From Pollenia angustigena (Eukaryota > Arthropoda > Insecta > Diptera > Polleniidae): 64,000 bases of DNA. Of this stretch, positions 43,241 to 56,047 are shown one piece after another. Both the position numbers and the translations under genes were made by a program. The stretch spans positions 121,022,053 to 121,086,052 of the forward strand of contig OV884056.1 in the NCBI GenBank assembly GCA_930367215.1. The letters run 5' to 3'. The notes beneath the pieces are model-generated. The model saw only the letters and a program-made list of their open reading frames with translations, did no database searches and was not told the origin of the DNA. Every line of letters starts with the position of its first letter. Within the stretch, counting starts at the first letter, position 1.

Positions 43241-43527
43241 TACGATTTGAACTATTAATTAATCACATTTGATTTTGTAATATAAGCAGCGAATGGACGC
43301 TTAAAAATTTAAATTATTTAACATAATAGTGAACAATTTAAAACGATAAAATTAAATAAAATAAAACAGTAGAAATAAATACGTATGTATGAATGTTCAT
43401 ACGTGTATACATATTCTGAACAAAAAAATTTTAATTTCTTGTTTTTTTTTTGTTGTTGTAAAATACAATAAATAATAAAAATATTAAATCAAAGCAAAAC
43501 GGTGAAAAACAAAAACAACTCTTTGCA

Positions 43528-45036
43528 TGAGTACGAACAGTGAAACAACACTAAGACAAAATGAAAGAAACGTTTACGTTTTAGTTCAAGCAAACGAAAA
43601 TAATGCAGAAATAAATAAAACTAAACAAAATAATATAAACTATTAAACGGCTAAGCCAATTACTCGAACACGTTCCCTATCACCCTCGGTGTTTACAAAA
43701 AACAGTGGATAGGGACTCATTAAAAAAACTACAACTAGATTTGGTGACAAGTGTTGCCAGGCCAGCAAGTATTGCCGTGACGTCAAAAACAAATTTAGTG
43801 GGAAATGATACCATGAACTTAAGCACAAATGCAATGGAAAACCCCCCTGTAAAAAGCCTACAGTACAAGTTGGTATGGACAGGTACATAACAGTGCTTAA
43901 ACGGGGACGCAGCCCTACCTCTGCAGCAGTTGCTTCGGCCTCAAAAGTACCATCTTTTGATAAAATAAATACACAAAATCGTTTTGCGATTCTGGAGGAT
44001 GAATCCTCTGAAGCACCAAACGTCATTAAATCGTCTAAGCCACCCCCGATATACCTTAGAGAGCAAAACTCTAATGAGTTAATAAAAAGTTTAATTTCAG
44101 TGATAGGTGAAAATTCCTTTTATGTAGCTGCAATAAAGCGCGGTATCATTAACGAGACTAAAATACAGGTGAATCACGAGGATGATTTTCGAAAAATAAT
44201 TACAAGATTTGAGACTCTGAATAAAAACTTTTATACTTATCAACTGAAGAGCAGTAAAGGTCTTCAGGTAGTAATCAAGGGTATAGACTCATGCGTAGAC
44301 CCAGGGGACATTAAAGCTTTTTTTAGAAGAGAAGGGCTTTAAAATCAAAAACGTAACAAATATCAAAAATAGGGAAAAAAATGCCCAACCACTATTTCCA
44401 GTGGAGCTAGAACCCGGCGACGTTAAGCTCAAAAAAAATGAAACGCATCCAATTTATAATTTAAAATATATTCTGTACAGAAGGGTAACTGTTGAGGAGC
44501 CGCACAAAAGAAATGGTCCTGTTCAATGTCTTAACTGCCAGGAATTTGGCCATACTAAGGCATACTGCTACTTAACCCCTGTTTGCGTAGTATGTGGTGA
44601 ATTACATGGAACAGTTCTTTGCGACAAGTCTAAAACCGACTCCAACGTAAAAAAATGTAGCAACTGTGGCGGTAATGACACTGCCAATTATAGAGGATGC
44701 CCTGTATATACTATCGTCAAGCAGTCGGTCGGACCGAAAACTAATCCCCCTCAAATGCAGGTAACAAATCAGGTAAACACAAATGCAATTCAAGCCCCCC
44801 AGCCTAGTAATAACAGAACCTCTTACGCTATCGTCCTAAAATCAAACCATGAGCCAATGCAAGGTGCCTCGCCAAGTAATGATGAAACTCCAGTTTCTAA
44901 TTTAAGTCGTTTAGAAAAAACCATGGAAACATTAGTGCAAACGGTAAATAATTTTACTAACACAATGGGTAATATGATGCAGGAAATGCTTAGAATGCAA
45001 TCGATGTTATTGCAAGCTGTACTAAACAAACCATGA
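43528..45036 (+). pseudogene. Jockey ORF1 (Gag-like), unit 1
   Basis: ORF1 begins at ATG 43528 (MSTNSETTLRQNERN). A TAA interrupts NINY-TAKP near 43643, a base insertion shifts the frame near 43700, and it resumes at DRYITVLKRGRSP (43878). Another shift at about 44330 (KAFFRREGL) precedes the zinc-knuckle part: CLNCQEFGHTKAYC, CVVCGELHG, and CSNCGGNDTANYRGC, where the usual histidine is aspartate. Its TGA (45034-45036) overlaps the ORF2 ATG as ATGA. The protein would bind element RNA; this copy cannot make it. Confidence 0.88.
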
Positions 45037-46906
45037 ACTGTTTAATAATTTGTTTTTGGACACAAACGGCATCCGCCAACATAAAAATGAATTAGAATAC
45101 TTTCTTAAAAATAAACAAATTGATGTCATGATGATTTCTGAAACTCATTTGACCTCAAGAAATACGTTTAATATAAATGGTTATATAATATATGATACCA
45201 AGGACCCACGACATAGAGCTTGTGGAGGTTCTGCCATTTTAATAAAAACCCGAGTCAAACACTACCTAATGTGTGATCATCGTGAAGATTATCTCCAAGC
45301 AACGAACATTTGCGTTAAGGAATTAAACAGAAACCTAGTAATTTCATCGTTATACTCCCCGCCTAGATTTTCAATATCGGAGGACCAATATTATAAGTAT
45401 TTTAAATCATTAGGACCGTGTTTCCTAGCCGCTGGCGATTATAACGCTAAACATACCTTCTGGGGGTCGCGACTTATAACACCAAAGGGTCGTGTGTTAT
45501 TTAACACAATTTCTAAAATGGATTTAAATGTGGTAGCGAGCGGACAACCAACATATTGGCCCACTGATCATCAAAAGATTCCAGATGTCATCGATTTCGG
45601 CGTGGTTAAAAACATTCCCATAGAAACGATTCATGTTGAAGCCTCCCTAGATTTATCTTCCGACCACACACCTACAATTGTTACTATAATGAACCCCAAT
45701 AGAATTGTACCTCCGACGACAGCTACGCAAATTAATTGGTTAAAATATAAAAAATATCTCAGTACCCATTGCACAGAAAATATTGCGCTCAGTACACCGG
45801 ATTATGTAGATCGCTCTATTGACAATTTTGACAGTTTTCTGAAACTAGCTGTTCAACATTTCAATATTGCCCCCAAAAAAACAAAAACTATTAAAATATA
45901 TTCCACAGATGTCGAGCATCTTTTGTCTGAAAAAAGGAGGGCTCGAAGAGAGTGGCAATTGCACAGATCCCCTCAACTTAAGAACTTACTTAAAGAGTGT
46001 ACAAAAAGACTAAGAAAGTTACTGCAGACTAAGAAAACGGCTTCTCTGGAAAAATATCTTGAGGAACTTGATGCAACCCCACAATCAAACTACTCATTAT
46101 GGCGTGCAGCTAGAAATCTCAAAAGGCCAGTTGTCTCTAAACCACCATTAAGAAACTTGAATGGAAGTTGGGCAAGAAATGATGTTGAAAAAGGAAATCT
46201 GTTTGTCAATCATTTAAAAAACGTATTTACCCCAAATATATCTCACGATATTGCGGTCGAGTTACCACCTGTTGCTGCTAGAGATAAGAGAAATCGAAAA
46301 GGCTATTTGTGATTTAAACCCCAAGAAGGCTCCTTGTTTTGATAAGTTCAGCAACAAAATGCTTTTGGAGCTACCCAGCATAGCAAAGAAAATTATTCTT
46401 TTAAGTTTTAATGCTATTTTACGCCTTGAATACTATCCTCAAAAGTGGAAGGTCTCCTTAGTCACCATGATACCTAAACCTGGAAAGGATCACACAAAAG
46501 TTGAGTCATATAGGCCTATAAGCTTACTTTCTAATATATCAAAGCTGTTTGAGAAGCTGTTAGCGTCAAAATTAACCCCAATTTTAAATGAAAATAGATG
46601 TATTCCTAACCACCAATTCGGCTTTAGAAGAGAACACAGCACAATTGAGCAAACTCATCGTATAGTAAACGCAATAAGAAAAGCCTTTGAAGAAAAAAAA
46701 TATTGTTCCGCTCTCTTCATCGATGTTTCTCAAGCTTTTGATAAAGTCTGGCATGAAGGCTTATTACATAAATTGAAGCTCAACTTACCAGTAAACACAC
46801 ACAAGCTTTTAGAAAGCTACTTAGTCGGTCGAAAATTCATTATTAAAGAAGGTGATTATTTAAGCTCTCCTCAGCAAATTGACGCTGGAGTCCCTCAGGA
46901 AGCATC
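45033..46906 (+). pseudogene. Jockey ORF2 (endonuclease and RT), unit 1, truncated
   Basis: ATG 45033 is followed within 30 bases by a one-base deletion relative to copy B. The main frame then reads the endonuclease: MISETHLTS, SLYSPPRF, LAAGDYNAKH with catalytic asparagine present, DVIDFGV and LSSDHTPT. A 23-bp deletion near 46281 shifts the frame before RT, which runs from REIEKAICDLNPKKAP through YRPISLLSN, FIDVSQAFDKVWH to GVPQ. The FADD motif is lost because the copy ends there. Confidence 0.9.
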
Positions 46907-47459
46907 CAAACAAAAAAGCCAGAAATTAAGCAATTATTACTCATGTATTCATTCAGCATTAAATATGTAGTACAAGAAAAAAAAAATTAAAATGAAACTA
47001 AACGCACATATGTATGTAGGTACATACATACAAACAATTTCCATAGAAAAATACTTTTTTTTTATCTTAAAAAGTACAGTAGTTCTGTATGTAGGCACAA
47101 TGTATTCTTGTTATTGTTGTTTTTATTGTTGTTAATTTTAACAAAGCGTCTCTCGAGTGGTTTATTGTTGTTATTGTTGTTAATGTTAACAAAGCGTCGT
47201 CTCATCGAGTGGACAATGACTACTTGAATGCAAAAGTATAAGAATGTGTTCTTTTAAATTTACACAGTTGTGTTATATTGCGTGAGCAACAAAAATGCAA
47301 ATAAAGCACTTTCAATAAAAAACGAATAAATGCAAAAATCAAATGTGTACGAAACGATGTAAAAATTACCAACGTTGAACTTTGTTTTGCAAGCAAAGAG
47401 TGAATGTAAATTTTACCGTATGAATAAATCAAGAAAAATACTGATTTTGCAGTTCTCTA
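46907..47459. mobile_element. Hobo-like hAT right part, unit 2
   Basis: Corresponds to 41401-41954 of the full element. The left 236 bp are absent, so it has one end only. Confidence 0.88.
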
Positions 47460-47931
47460 ATATGGGGCCTAGGGTAAGTTATGGACCGATCTTCACGAAA
47501 TTTTACAGCGTGATTTCTAGTTGAATAAGAAGATTTCTTGCGAAATCGTATGTCATTCTGTGCATTATTCCACCATTTATGTAAGTTTTTGTAACAAAAT
47601 TATCAATTTTTTTTAGGTGGTGGTTCCACATTTTGATTCATAGCTCTGATCCTACTAAACGGATTTTGCTGAATTTCAAACCCAAACTGCTTAATATAAC
47701 TACAAGCAATTTGACACCCAGTTTGTTTAGTTCTTTTGAGTTTTTCGAAAGTGAGCATGTTTTCAACAGACGGACATACAGACGGACATGGCTAAATCGA
47801 CTTAGAATTACTTAAGGACCCAGAATATATATACTTTATGGGGTCTGAGATGAATTATAAAAAAGTTTCACACGGAATGACAAACTTAATAAACCCTCTT
47901 CACAACTAATTGTGGTGGAGGGAATAAAAAG
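47460..47931. mobile_element. Dispersed fly repeat, right end, unit 2
   Basis: Corresponds to 41955-42426. It includes one minisatellite-type phrase (TATGGGGCCTAGGGTAA) and the GTGGTGGAGGG end. Confidence 0.8.
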
Positions 47932-48286
47932 GATCTTCGTAAAGCACTGTTAGAATCCAATATGTCAATATAAAAATTAGTTCTCCCAGTTTCAAAAATT
48001 TCATTGACAAATATTCTCAAAAGTCGGTTCCGTCTGAAACTGGCTTGAAAATATGATTTTTGTAGTAAAAGAATTTTATGGCCAATATTTCTCTATTAAA
48101 CAGAATTCTATAAGAAAATTATAAAAAATGGATTAAGAGTGTATTAAAAAGAACTTGAAAGTTCTTGCGTTTTTTAATATAAACATACATAGTATGTATG
48201 TTAAAAATATATGTTACAAAAACAAAATTCGGTTTGTGCTTTGTTGTGATACAGACGTGTATTTTAGCCCCGCATACGATTTGAAC

Positions 48287-48745
48287 GAAGCTTACTATAG
48301 GAAAGATCCAAACGTTTATAAATCGATGTTTAAGGCAAATATTAAAAATCTTTTGGCCAAATTGGATATCCAATGAAGAGCTTTGGCTGCAGGCTGGTTG
48401 TTGTCCAATCGAATTCGATATACGAAGACGAAAATGGACTTGGATTGGTCATATTCTTAGAAGACCACAAAACGATATTGCTAGAGAAGCTCTTGATTGG
48501 AACCCTCAAGGTCAACGCCGGCAAGGACGACCTCGCAACACATGGATACGTTGCACAAGAAAGGAACTTGAATCAGCACAAACAACTTGGAATCAAATCA
48601 AACTACTTGCAAGAGACAGAAATAGTTGGAGAGAATTCATTAACGCCCTATGTTCCTCGTGAACATTATATTTAAGTATGTACTTGTTATATTAAGGTAT
48701 AAGTACTGTTCATATTTAAATAAATAAAGGACATATATATATATA
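48287..48745 (+). mobile_element. RTE-like LINE 3' fragment, unit 2
   Basis: Copy of the 42782-43240 insertion with the same TACGATTTGAAC flanks. It was duplicated with the unit, not inserted independently. Confidence 0.92.
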
Positions 48746-49032
48746 TACGATTTGAACTATTAATTAATCACATTTGATTTTGTAATATAAGCAGCGGATG
48801 GACGCTTAAAAATTTAAATTATTTAACATAATAGTGAACAATTTAAAACGATAAAATTAAATAAAATAAAACAGTAGAAATAAATACGTATGTATGAATG
48901 TTCATACGTGTATACATATTCTGAACAAAAAAATTTTAATTTCTTGTTTTTTTTTTGTTGTTGTAAAATACAATAAATAATAAAAATATTAAATCAAAGC
49001 AAAACGGTGAAAAACAAAAACAACTCTTTGCA

Positions 49033-50541
49033 TGAGTACGAACAGTGAAACAACACTAAGACAAAATGAAAGAAACGTTTACGTTTTAGTTCAAGCAAAC
49101 GAAAATAATGCAGAAATAAATAAAACTAAACAAAATAATATAAACTATTAAACGGCTAAGCCAATTACTCGAACACGTTCCCTATCACCCTCGGTGTTTA
49201 CAAAAAACAGTGGATAGGGACTCATTAAAAAAACTACAACTAGATTTGGTGACAAGTGTTGCCAGGCCAGCAAGTATTGCCGTGACGTCAAAAACAAATT
49301 TAGTGGGAAATGATACCATGAACTTAAACACAAATGCAATGGAAAACCCCCCTGTAAAAAGCCTACAGTACAAGTTGGTATGGACAGGTACATAACAGTG
49401 CTTAAACGGGGACGCAGCCCTACCTCTGCAGCAGTTGCTTCGGCCTCAAAAGTACCATCTTTTGATAAAATAAATACACAAAATCGTTTTGCGATTCTGG
49501 AGGATGAATCCTCTGAAGCACCAAACGTCATTAAATCGTCTAAGCCACCCCCGATATACCTTAGAGAGCAAAACTCTAATGAGTTAATAAAAAGTTTAAT
49601 TTCAGTGATAGGTGAAAATTCCTTTTATGTAGCTGCAATAAAGCGCGGTATCATTAACGAGACTAAAATACAGGTGAATCACGAGGATGATTTTCGAAAA
49701 ATAATTACAAGATTTGAGACTCTGAATAAAAACTTTTATACTTATCAACTGAAGAGCAGTAAAGGTCTTCAGGTAGTAATCAAGGGTATAGACTCATGCG
49801 TAGACCCAGGGGACATTAAAGCTTTTTTTAGAAGAGAAGGGCTTTAAAATCAAAAACGTAACAAATATCAAAAATAGGGAAAAAAATGCCCAACCACTAT
49901 TTCCAGTGGAGCTAGAACCCGGCGACGTTAAGCTCAAAAAAAATGAAACGCATCCAATTTATAATTTAAAATATATTCTGTACAGAAGGGTAACTGTTGA
50001 GGAGCCGCACAAAAGAAATGGTCCTGTTCAATGTCTTAACTGCCAGGAATTTGGCCATACTAAGGCATACTGCTACTTAACCCCTGTTTGCGTAGTATGT
50101 GGTGAATTACATGGAACAGTTCTTTGCGACAAGTCTAAAACCGACTCCAACGTAAAAAAATGTAGCAACTGTGGCGGTAATGACACTGCCAATTATAGAG
50201 GATGCCCTGTATATACTATCGTCAAGCAGTCGGTCGGACCGAAAACTAATCCCCCTCAAATGCAGGTAACAAATCAGGTAAACACAAATGCAATTCAAGC
50301 CCCCCAGCCTAGTAATAACAGAACCTCTTACGCTATCGTCCTAAAATCAAACCATGAGCCAATGCAAGGTGCCTCGCCAAGTAATGATGAAACTCCAGTT
50401 TCTAATTTAAGTCGTTTAGAAAAAACCATGGAAACATTAGTGCAAACGGTAAATAATTTTACTAACACAATGGGTAATATGATGCAGGAAATGCTTAGAA
50501 TGCAATCGATGTTATTGCAAGCTGTACCAAACAAACCATGA
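49033..50541 (+). pseudogene. Jockey ORF1, unit 2
   Basis: Carries the same TAA, insertion and frameshift as unit 1 and the same CSNCGGNDTANYRGC knuckle with aspartate for histidine. Its TGA overlaps the ORF2 ATG at 50538. Confidence 0.88.
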
Positions 50542-52411
50542 ACTGTTTAATAATTTGTTTTTGGACACAAACGGCATCCGCCAACATAAAAATGAATTAG
50601 AATACTTTCTTAAAAATAAACAAATTGATGTCATGATGATTTCTGAAACTCATTTGACCTCAAGAAATACGTTTAATATAAATGGTTATATAATATATGA
50701 TACCAAGGACCCACGACATAGAGCTTGTGGAGGTTCTGCCATTTTAATAAAAACCCGAGTCAAACACTACCTAATGTGTGATCATCGTGAAGATTATCTC
50801 CAAGCAACGAACATTTGCGTTAAGGAATTAAACAGAAACCTAGTAATTTCATCGTTATACTCCCCGCCTAGATTTTCAATATCGGAGGACCAATATTATA
50901 AGTATTTTAAATCATTAGGACCGTGTTTCCTAGCCGCTGGCGATTATAACGCTAAACATACCTTCTGGGGGTCGCGACTTATAACACCAAAGGGTCGTGT
51001 TTTATTTAACACAATTTCTAAAATGGATTTAAATGTGGTAGCGAGCGGACAACCAACATATTGGCCCACTGATCATCAAAAGATTCCAGATGTCATCGAT
51101 TTCGGCGTGGTTAAAAACATTCCCATAGAAACGATTCATGTTGAAGCCTCCCTAGATTTATCTTCCGACCACACACCTACAATTGTTACTATAATGAACC
51201 CCAATAGAATTGTACCTCCGACGACAGCTACGCAAATTAATTGGTTAAAATATAAAAAATATCTCAGTACCCATTGCACAGAAAATATTGCGCTCAGTAC
51301 ACCGGATTATGTAGATCGCTCTATTGACAATTTTGACAGTTTTCTGAAACTAGCTGTTCAACATTTCAATATTGCCCCCAAAAAAACAAAAACTATTAAA
51401 ATATATTCCACAGATGTCGAGCATCTTTTGTCTGAAAAAAGGAGGGCTCGAAGAGAGTGGCAATTGCACAGATCCCCTCAACTTAAGAACTTACTTAAAG
51501 AGTGTACAAAAAGACTAAGAAAGTTACTGCAGACTAAGAAAACGGCTTCTCTGGAAAAATATCTTGAGGAACTTGATGCAACCCCACAATCAAACTACTC
51601 ATTATGGCGTGCAGCTAGAAATCTCAAAAGGCCAGTTGTCTCTAAACCACCATTAAGAAACTTGAATGGAAGTTGGGCAAGAAATGATGTTGAAAAAGGA
51701 AATCTGTTTGTCAATCATTTAAAAAACGTATTTACCCCAAATATATCTCACGATATTGCGGTCGAGTTACCACCTGTTGCTGCTAGAGATAAGAGAAATC
51801 GAAAAGGCTATTTGTGATTTAAACCCCAAGAAGGCTCCTTGTTTTGATAAGTTCAGCAACAAAATGCTTTTGGAGCTACCCAGCATAGCAAAGAAAATTA
51901 TTCTTTTAAGTTTTAATGCTATTTTACGCCTTGAATACTATCCTCAAAAGTGGAAGGTCTCCTTAGTCACCATGATACCTAAACCTGGAAAGGATCACAC
52001 AAAAGTTGAGTCATATAGGCCTATAAGCTTACTTTCTAATATATCAAAGCTGTTTGAGAAGCTGTTAGCGTCAAAATTAACCCCAATTTTAAATGAAAAT
52101 AGATGTATTCCTAACCACCAATTCGGCTTTAGAAGAGAACACAGCACAATTGAGCAAACTCATCGTATAGTAAACGCAATAAGAAAAGCCTTTGAAGAAA
52201 AAAAATATTGTTCCGCTCTCTTCATCGATGTTTCTCAAGCTTTTGATAAAGTCTGGCATGAAGGCTTATTACATAAATTGAAGCTCAACTTACCAGTAAA
52301 CACACACAAGCTTTTAGAAAGCTACTTAGTCGGTCGAAAATTCATTATTAAAGAAGGTGATTATTTAAGCTCTCCTCAGCAAATTGACGCTGGAGTCCCT
52401 CAGGAAGCATC
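50538..52411 (+). pseudogene. Jockey ORF2, unit 2, truncated
   Basis: Same N-terminal one-base deletion, same 23-bp deletion before RT (near 51786) and same truncation after GVPQ as unit 1. The endonuclease motifs (SETH, AGDYNAKH, SSDH) are preserved. Confidence 0.9.
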
Positions 52412-52966
52412 CAAACAAAAAAGCCAGAAATTAAGCAATTATTACTCATGTATTCATTCAGCATTAAATATGTAGTACAAGAAAAAAAAAAAATTAAAAT
52501 GAAACTAAACGCACATATGTATGTAGGTACATACATACAAACAATTTCCATAGAAAAATACTTTTTTTTTATCTTAAAAAGTACAGTAGTTCTGTATGTA
52601 GGCACAATGTATTCTTGTTATTGTTGTTTTTATTGTTGTTAATTTTAACAAAGCGTCTCTCGAGTGGTTTATTGTTGTTATTGTTGTTAATGTTAACAAA
52701 GCGTCGTCTCATCGAGTGGACAATGACTACTTGAATGCAAAAGTATAAGAATGTGTTCTTTTAAATTTACACAGTTGTGTTATATTGCGTGAGCAACAAA
52801 AATGCAAATAAAGCACTTTCAATAAAAAACGAATAAATGCAAAAATCAAATGTGTACGAAACGATGTAAAAATTACCAACGTTGAACTTTGTTTTGCAAG
52901 CAAAGAGTGAATGTAAATTTTACCGTATGAATAAATCAAGAAAAATACTGATTTTGCAGTTCTCTA
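52412..52966. mobile_element. Hobo-like hAT right part, unit 3
   Basis: Corresponds to 41401-41954, with two extra A in the A-run near 52485. The left end is missing. Confidence 0.88.
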
Positions 52967-53438
52967 ATATGGGGCCTAGGGTAAGTTATGGACCGATCTT
53001 CACGAAATTTTACAGCGTGATTTCTAGTTGAATAAGAAGATTTCTTGCGAAATCGTATGTCATTCTGTGCATTATTCCACCATTTATGTAAGTTTTTGTA
53101 ACAAAATTATCAATTTTTTTTAGGTGGTGGTTCCACATTTTGATTCATAGCTCTGATCCTACTAAACGGATTTTGCTGAATTTCAATCCCAAACTGCTTA
53201 ATATAACTACAAGCAATTTGACACCCAGTTTGTTTAGTTCTTTTGAGTTTTTCGAAAGTGAGCATGTTTTCAACAGACGGACATACAGACGGACATGGCT
53301 AAATCGACTTAGAATTACTTAAGGACCCAGAATATATATACTTTATGGGGTCTGAGATGAATTATAAAAAAGTTTCACACGGAATGACAAACTTAATAAA
53401 CCCTCTTCACAACTAATTGTGGTGGAGGGAATAAAAAG
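52967..53438. mobile_element. Dispersed fly repeat, right end, unit 3
   Basis: Corresponds to 41955-42426 in unit 1. Confidence 0.8.
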
Positions 53439-53793
53439 GATCTTCGTAAAGCACTGTTAGAATCCAATATGTCAATATAAAAATTAGTTCTCCCAGTTTC
53501 AAAAATTTCATTGACAAATATTCTCAAAAGTCGGTTCCGTCTGAAACTGGCTTGAAAATATGATTTTTGTAGTAAAAGAATTTTATGGCCAATATTTCTC
53601 TATTAAACAGAATTCTATAAGAAAATTATAAAAAATGGATTAAGAGTGTATTAAAAAGAACTTGAAAGTTCTTGCGTTTTTTAATATAAACATACATAGT
53701 ATGTATGTTAAAAATATATGTTACAAAAACAAAATTCGGTTTGTGCTTTGTTGTGATACAGACGTGTATTTTAGCCCCGCATACGATTTGAAC

Positions 53794-54252
53794 GAAGCTT
53801 ACTATAGGAAAGATCCAAACGTTTATAAATCGATGTTTAAGGCAAATATTAAAAATCTTTTGGCCAAATTGGATATCCAATGAAGAGCTTTGGCTGCAGG
53901 CTGGTTGTTGTCCAATCGAATTCGATATACGAAGACGAAAATGGACTTGGATTGGTCATATTCTTAGAAGACCACAAAACGATATTGCTAGAGAAGCTCT
54001 TGATTGGAACCCTCAAGGTCAACGCCGGCAAGGACGACCTCGCAACACATGGATACGTTGCACAAGAAAGGAACTTGAATCAGCACAAACAACTTGGAAT
54101 CAAATCAAACTACTTGCAAGAGACAGAAATAGTTGGAGAGAATTCATTAACGCCCTATGTTCCTCGTGAACATTATATTTAAGTATGTACTTGTTATATT
54201 AAGGTATAAGTACTGTTCATATTTAAATAAATAAAGGACATATATATATATA
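53794..54252 (+). mobile_element. RTE-like LINE 3' fragment, unit 3
   Basis: Third copy of the 459-bp insertion, flanked by TACGATTTGAAC on both sides. Confidence 0.92.
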
Positions 54253-54538
54253 TACGATTTGAACTATTAATTAATCACATTTGATTTTGTAATATAAGCA
54301 GCGAATGGACGCTTAAAAATTTAAATTATTTAACATAATAGTGAACAATTTAAAACGATAAAATTAAATAAAATAAAACAGTAGAAATAAATACGTATGT
54401 ATGAATGTTCATACGTGTATACATATTCTGAACAAAAAAATTTTAATTTCTTGTTTTTTTTTGTTGTTGTAAAATACAATAAATAATAAAAATATTAAAT
54501 CAAAGCAAAACGGTGAAAAACAAAAACAACTCTTTGCA

Positions 54539-56047
54539 TGAGTACGAACAGTGAAACAACACTAAGACAAAATGAAAGAAACGTTTACGTTTTAGTTCAA
54601 GCAAACGAAAATAATGCAGAAATAAATAAAACTAAACAAAATAATATAAACTATTAAACGGCTAAGCCAATTACTCGAACACGTTCCCTATCACCCTCGG
54701 TGTTTACAAAAAACAGTGGATAGGGACTCATTAAAAAAACTACAACTAGATTTGGTGACAAGTGTTGCCAGGCCAGCAAGTATTGCCGTGACGTCAAAAA
54801 CAAATTTAGTGGGAAATGATATCATGAACTTAAACACAAATGCAATGGAAAACCCCCCTGTAAAAAGCCTACAGTACAAGTTGGTATGGACAGGTACATA
54901 ACAGTGCTTAAACGGGGACGCAGCCCTACCTCTGCAGCAGTTGCTTCGGCCTCAAAAGTACCATCTTTTGATAAAATAAATACACAAAATCGTTTTGCGA
55001 TTCTGGAGGATGAATCCTCTGAAGCACCAAACGTCATTAAATCGTCTAAGCCACCCCCGATATACCTTAGAGAGCAAAACTCTAATGAGTTAATAAAAAG
55101 TTTAATTTCAGTGATAGGTGAAAATTCCTTTTATGTAGCTGCAATAAAGCGCGGTATCATTAACGAGACTAAAATACAGGTGAATCACGAGGATGATTTT
55201 CGAAAAATAATTACAAGATTTGAGACTCTGAATAAAAACTTTTATACTTATCAACTGAAGAGCAGTAAAGGTCTTCAGGTAGTAATCAAGGGTATAGACT
55301 CATGCGTAGACCCAGGGGACATTAAAGCTTTTTTTAGAAGAGAAGGGCTTTAAAATCAAAAACGTAACAAATATCAAAAATAGGGAAAAAAATGCCCAAC
55401 CACTATTTCCAGTGGAGCTAGAACCCGGCGACGTTAAGCTCAAAAAAAATGAAACGCATCCAATTTATAATTTAAAATATATTCTGTACAGAAGGGTAAC
55501 TGTTGAGGAGCCGCACAAAAGAAATGGTCCTGTTCAATGTCTTAACTGCCAGGAATTTGGCCATACTAAGGCATACTGCTACTTAACCCCTGTTTGCGTA
55601 GTATGTGGTGAATTACATGGAACAGTTCTTTGCGACAAGTCTAAAACCGACTCCAACGTAAAAAAATGTAGCAACTGTGGCGGTAATGACACTGCCAATT
55701 ATAGAGGATGCCCTGTATATACTATCGTCAAGCAGTCGGTCGGACCGAAAACTAATCCCCCTCAAATGCAGGTAACAAATCAGGTAAACACAAATGCAAT
55801 TCAAGCCCCCCAGCCTAGTAATAACAGAACCTCTTACGCTATCGTCCTAAAATCAAACCATGAGCCAATGCAAGGTGCCTCGCCAAGTAATGATGAAACT
55901 CCAGTTTCTAATTTAAGTCGTTTAGAAAAAACCATGGAAACATTAGTGCAAACGGTAAATAATTTTACTAACACAATGGGTAATATGATGCAGGAAATGC
56001 TTAGAATGCAATCGATGTTATTGCAAGCTGTACTAAACAAACCATGA
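54539..56047 (+). pseudogene. Jockey ORF1, unit 3
   Basis: Same lesions and domains as in units 1 and 2. Zinc knuckles at about 55537-55725 read CLNCQEFGHTKAYC and CSNCGGNDTANYRGC. Confidence 0.88.

Larger units (their letters stand above)
41401..46906 (+). repeat. Composite tandem unit 1 (5506 bp)
   Basis: In order: right part of the hobo-like hAT (to 41954), right end of the dispersed fly repeat (to about 42426), spacer, first 61 bp of Jockey A, an RTE 3' fragment (42782-43240), and the rest of Jockey A up to the GVPQ motif of its RT. It is followed directly by unit 2. The units differ by only a few bases and homopolymer lengths. Confidence 0.95.
42721..46906 (+). mobile_element. Jockey-type LINE, copy A, unit 1 (truncated in RT)
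   Basis: It starts at TTCGGTTTGTGC, is interrupted at 42782-43240 by an RTE fragment, and continues through leader, ORF1 and ORF2. It ends 15 bases after the GVPQ codons, where it is joined to the hAT sequence that begins unit 2. The 3' third is therefore absent in this unit. It shares all major lesions with units 2 and 3. Confidence 0.9.
46907..52411 (+). repeat. Composite tandem unit 2 (5505 bp)
   Basis: Same content and order as unit 1. The junction with unit 1 (46890-46915) joins LINE sequence ...AGCATCC to hAT sequence AAACAAAAAAGCC. One G is missing from the GGG ten bases before the join. The junction to unit 3 is identical. Confidence 0.95.
48226..52411 (+). mobile_element. Jockey-type LINE, copy A, unit 2 (truncated in RT)
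   Basis: Same layout as unit 1, with the RTE fragment at 48287-48745. Few differences are seen, such as a proline codon for leucine near the ORF1 end (QAVPNKP). Confidence 0.9.
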
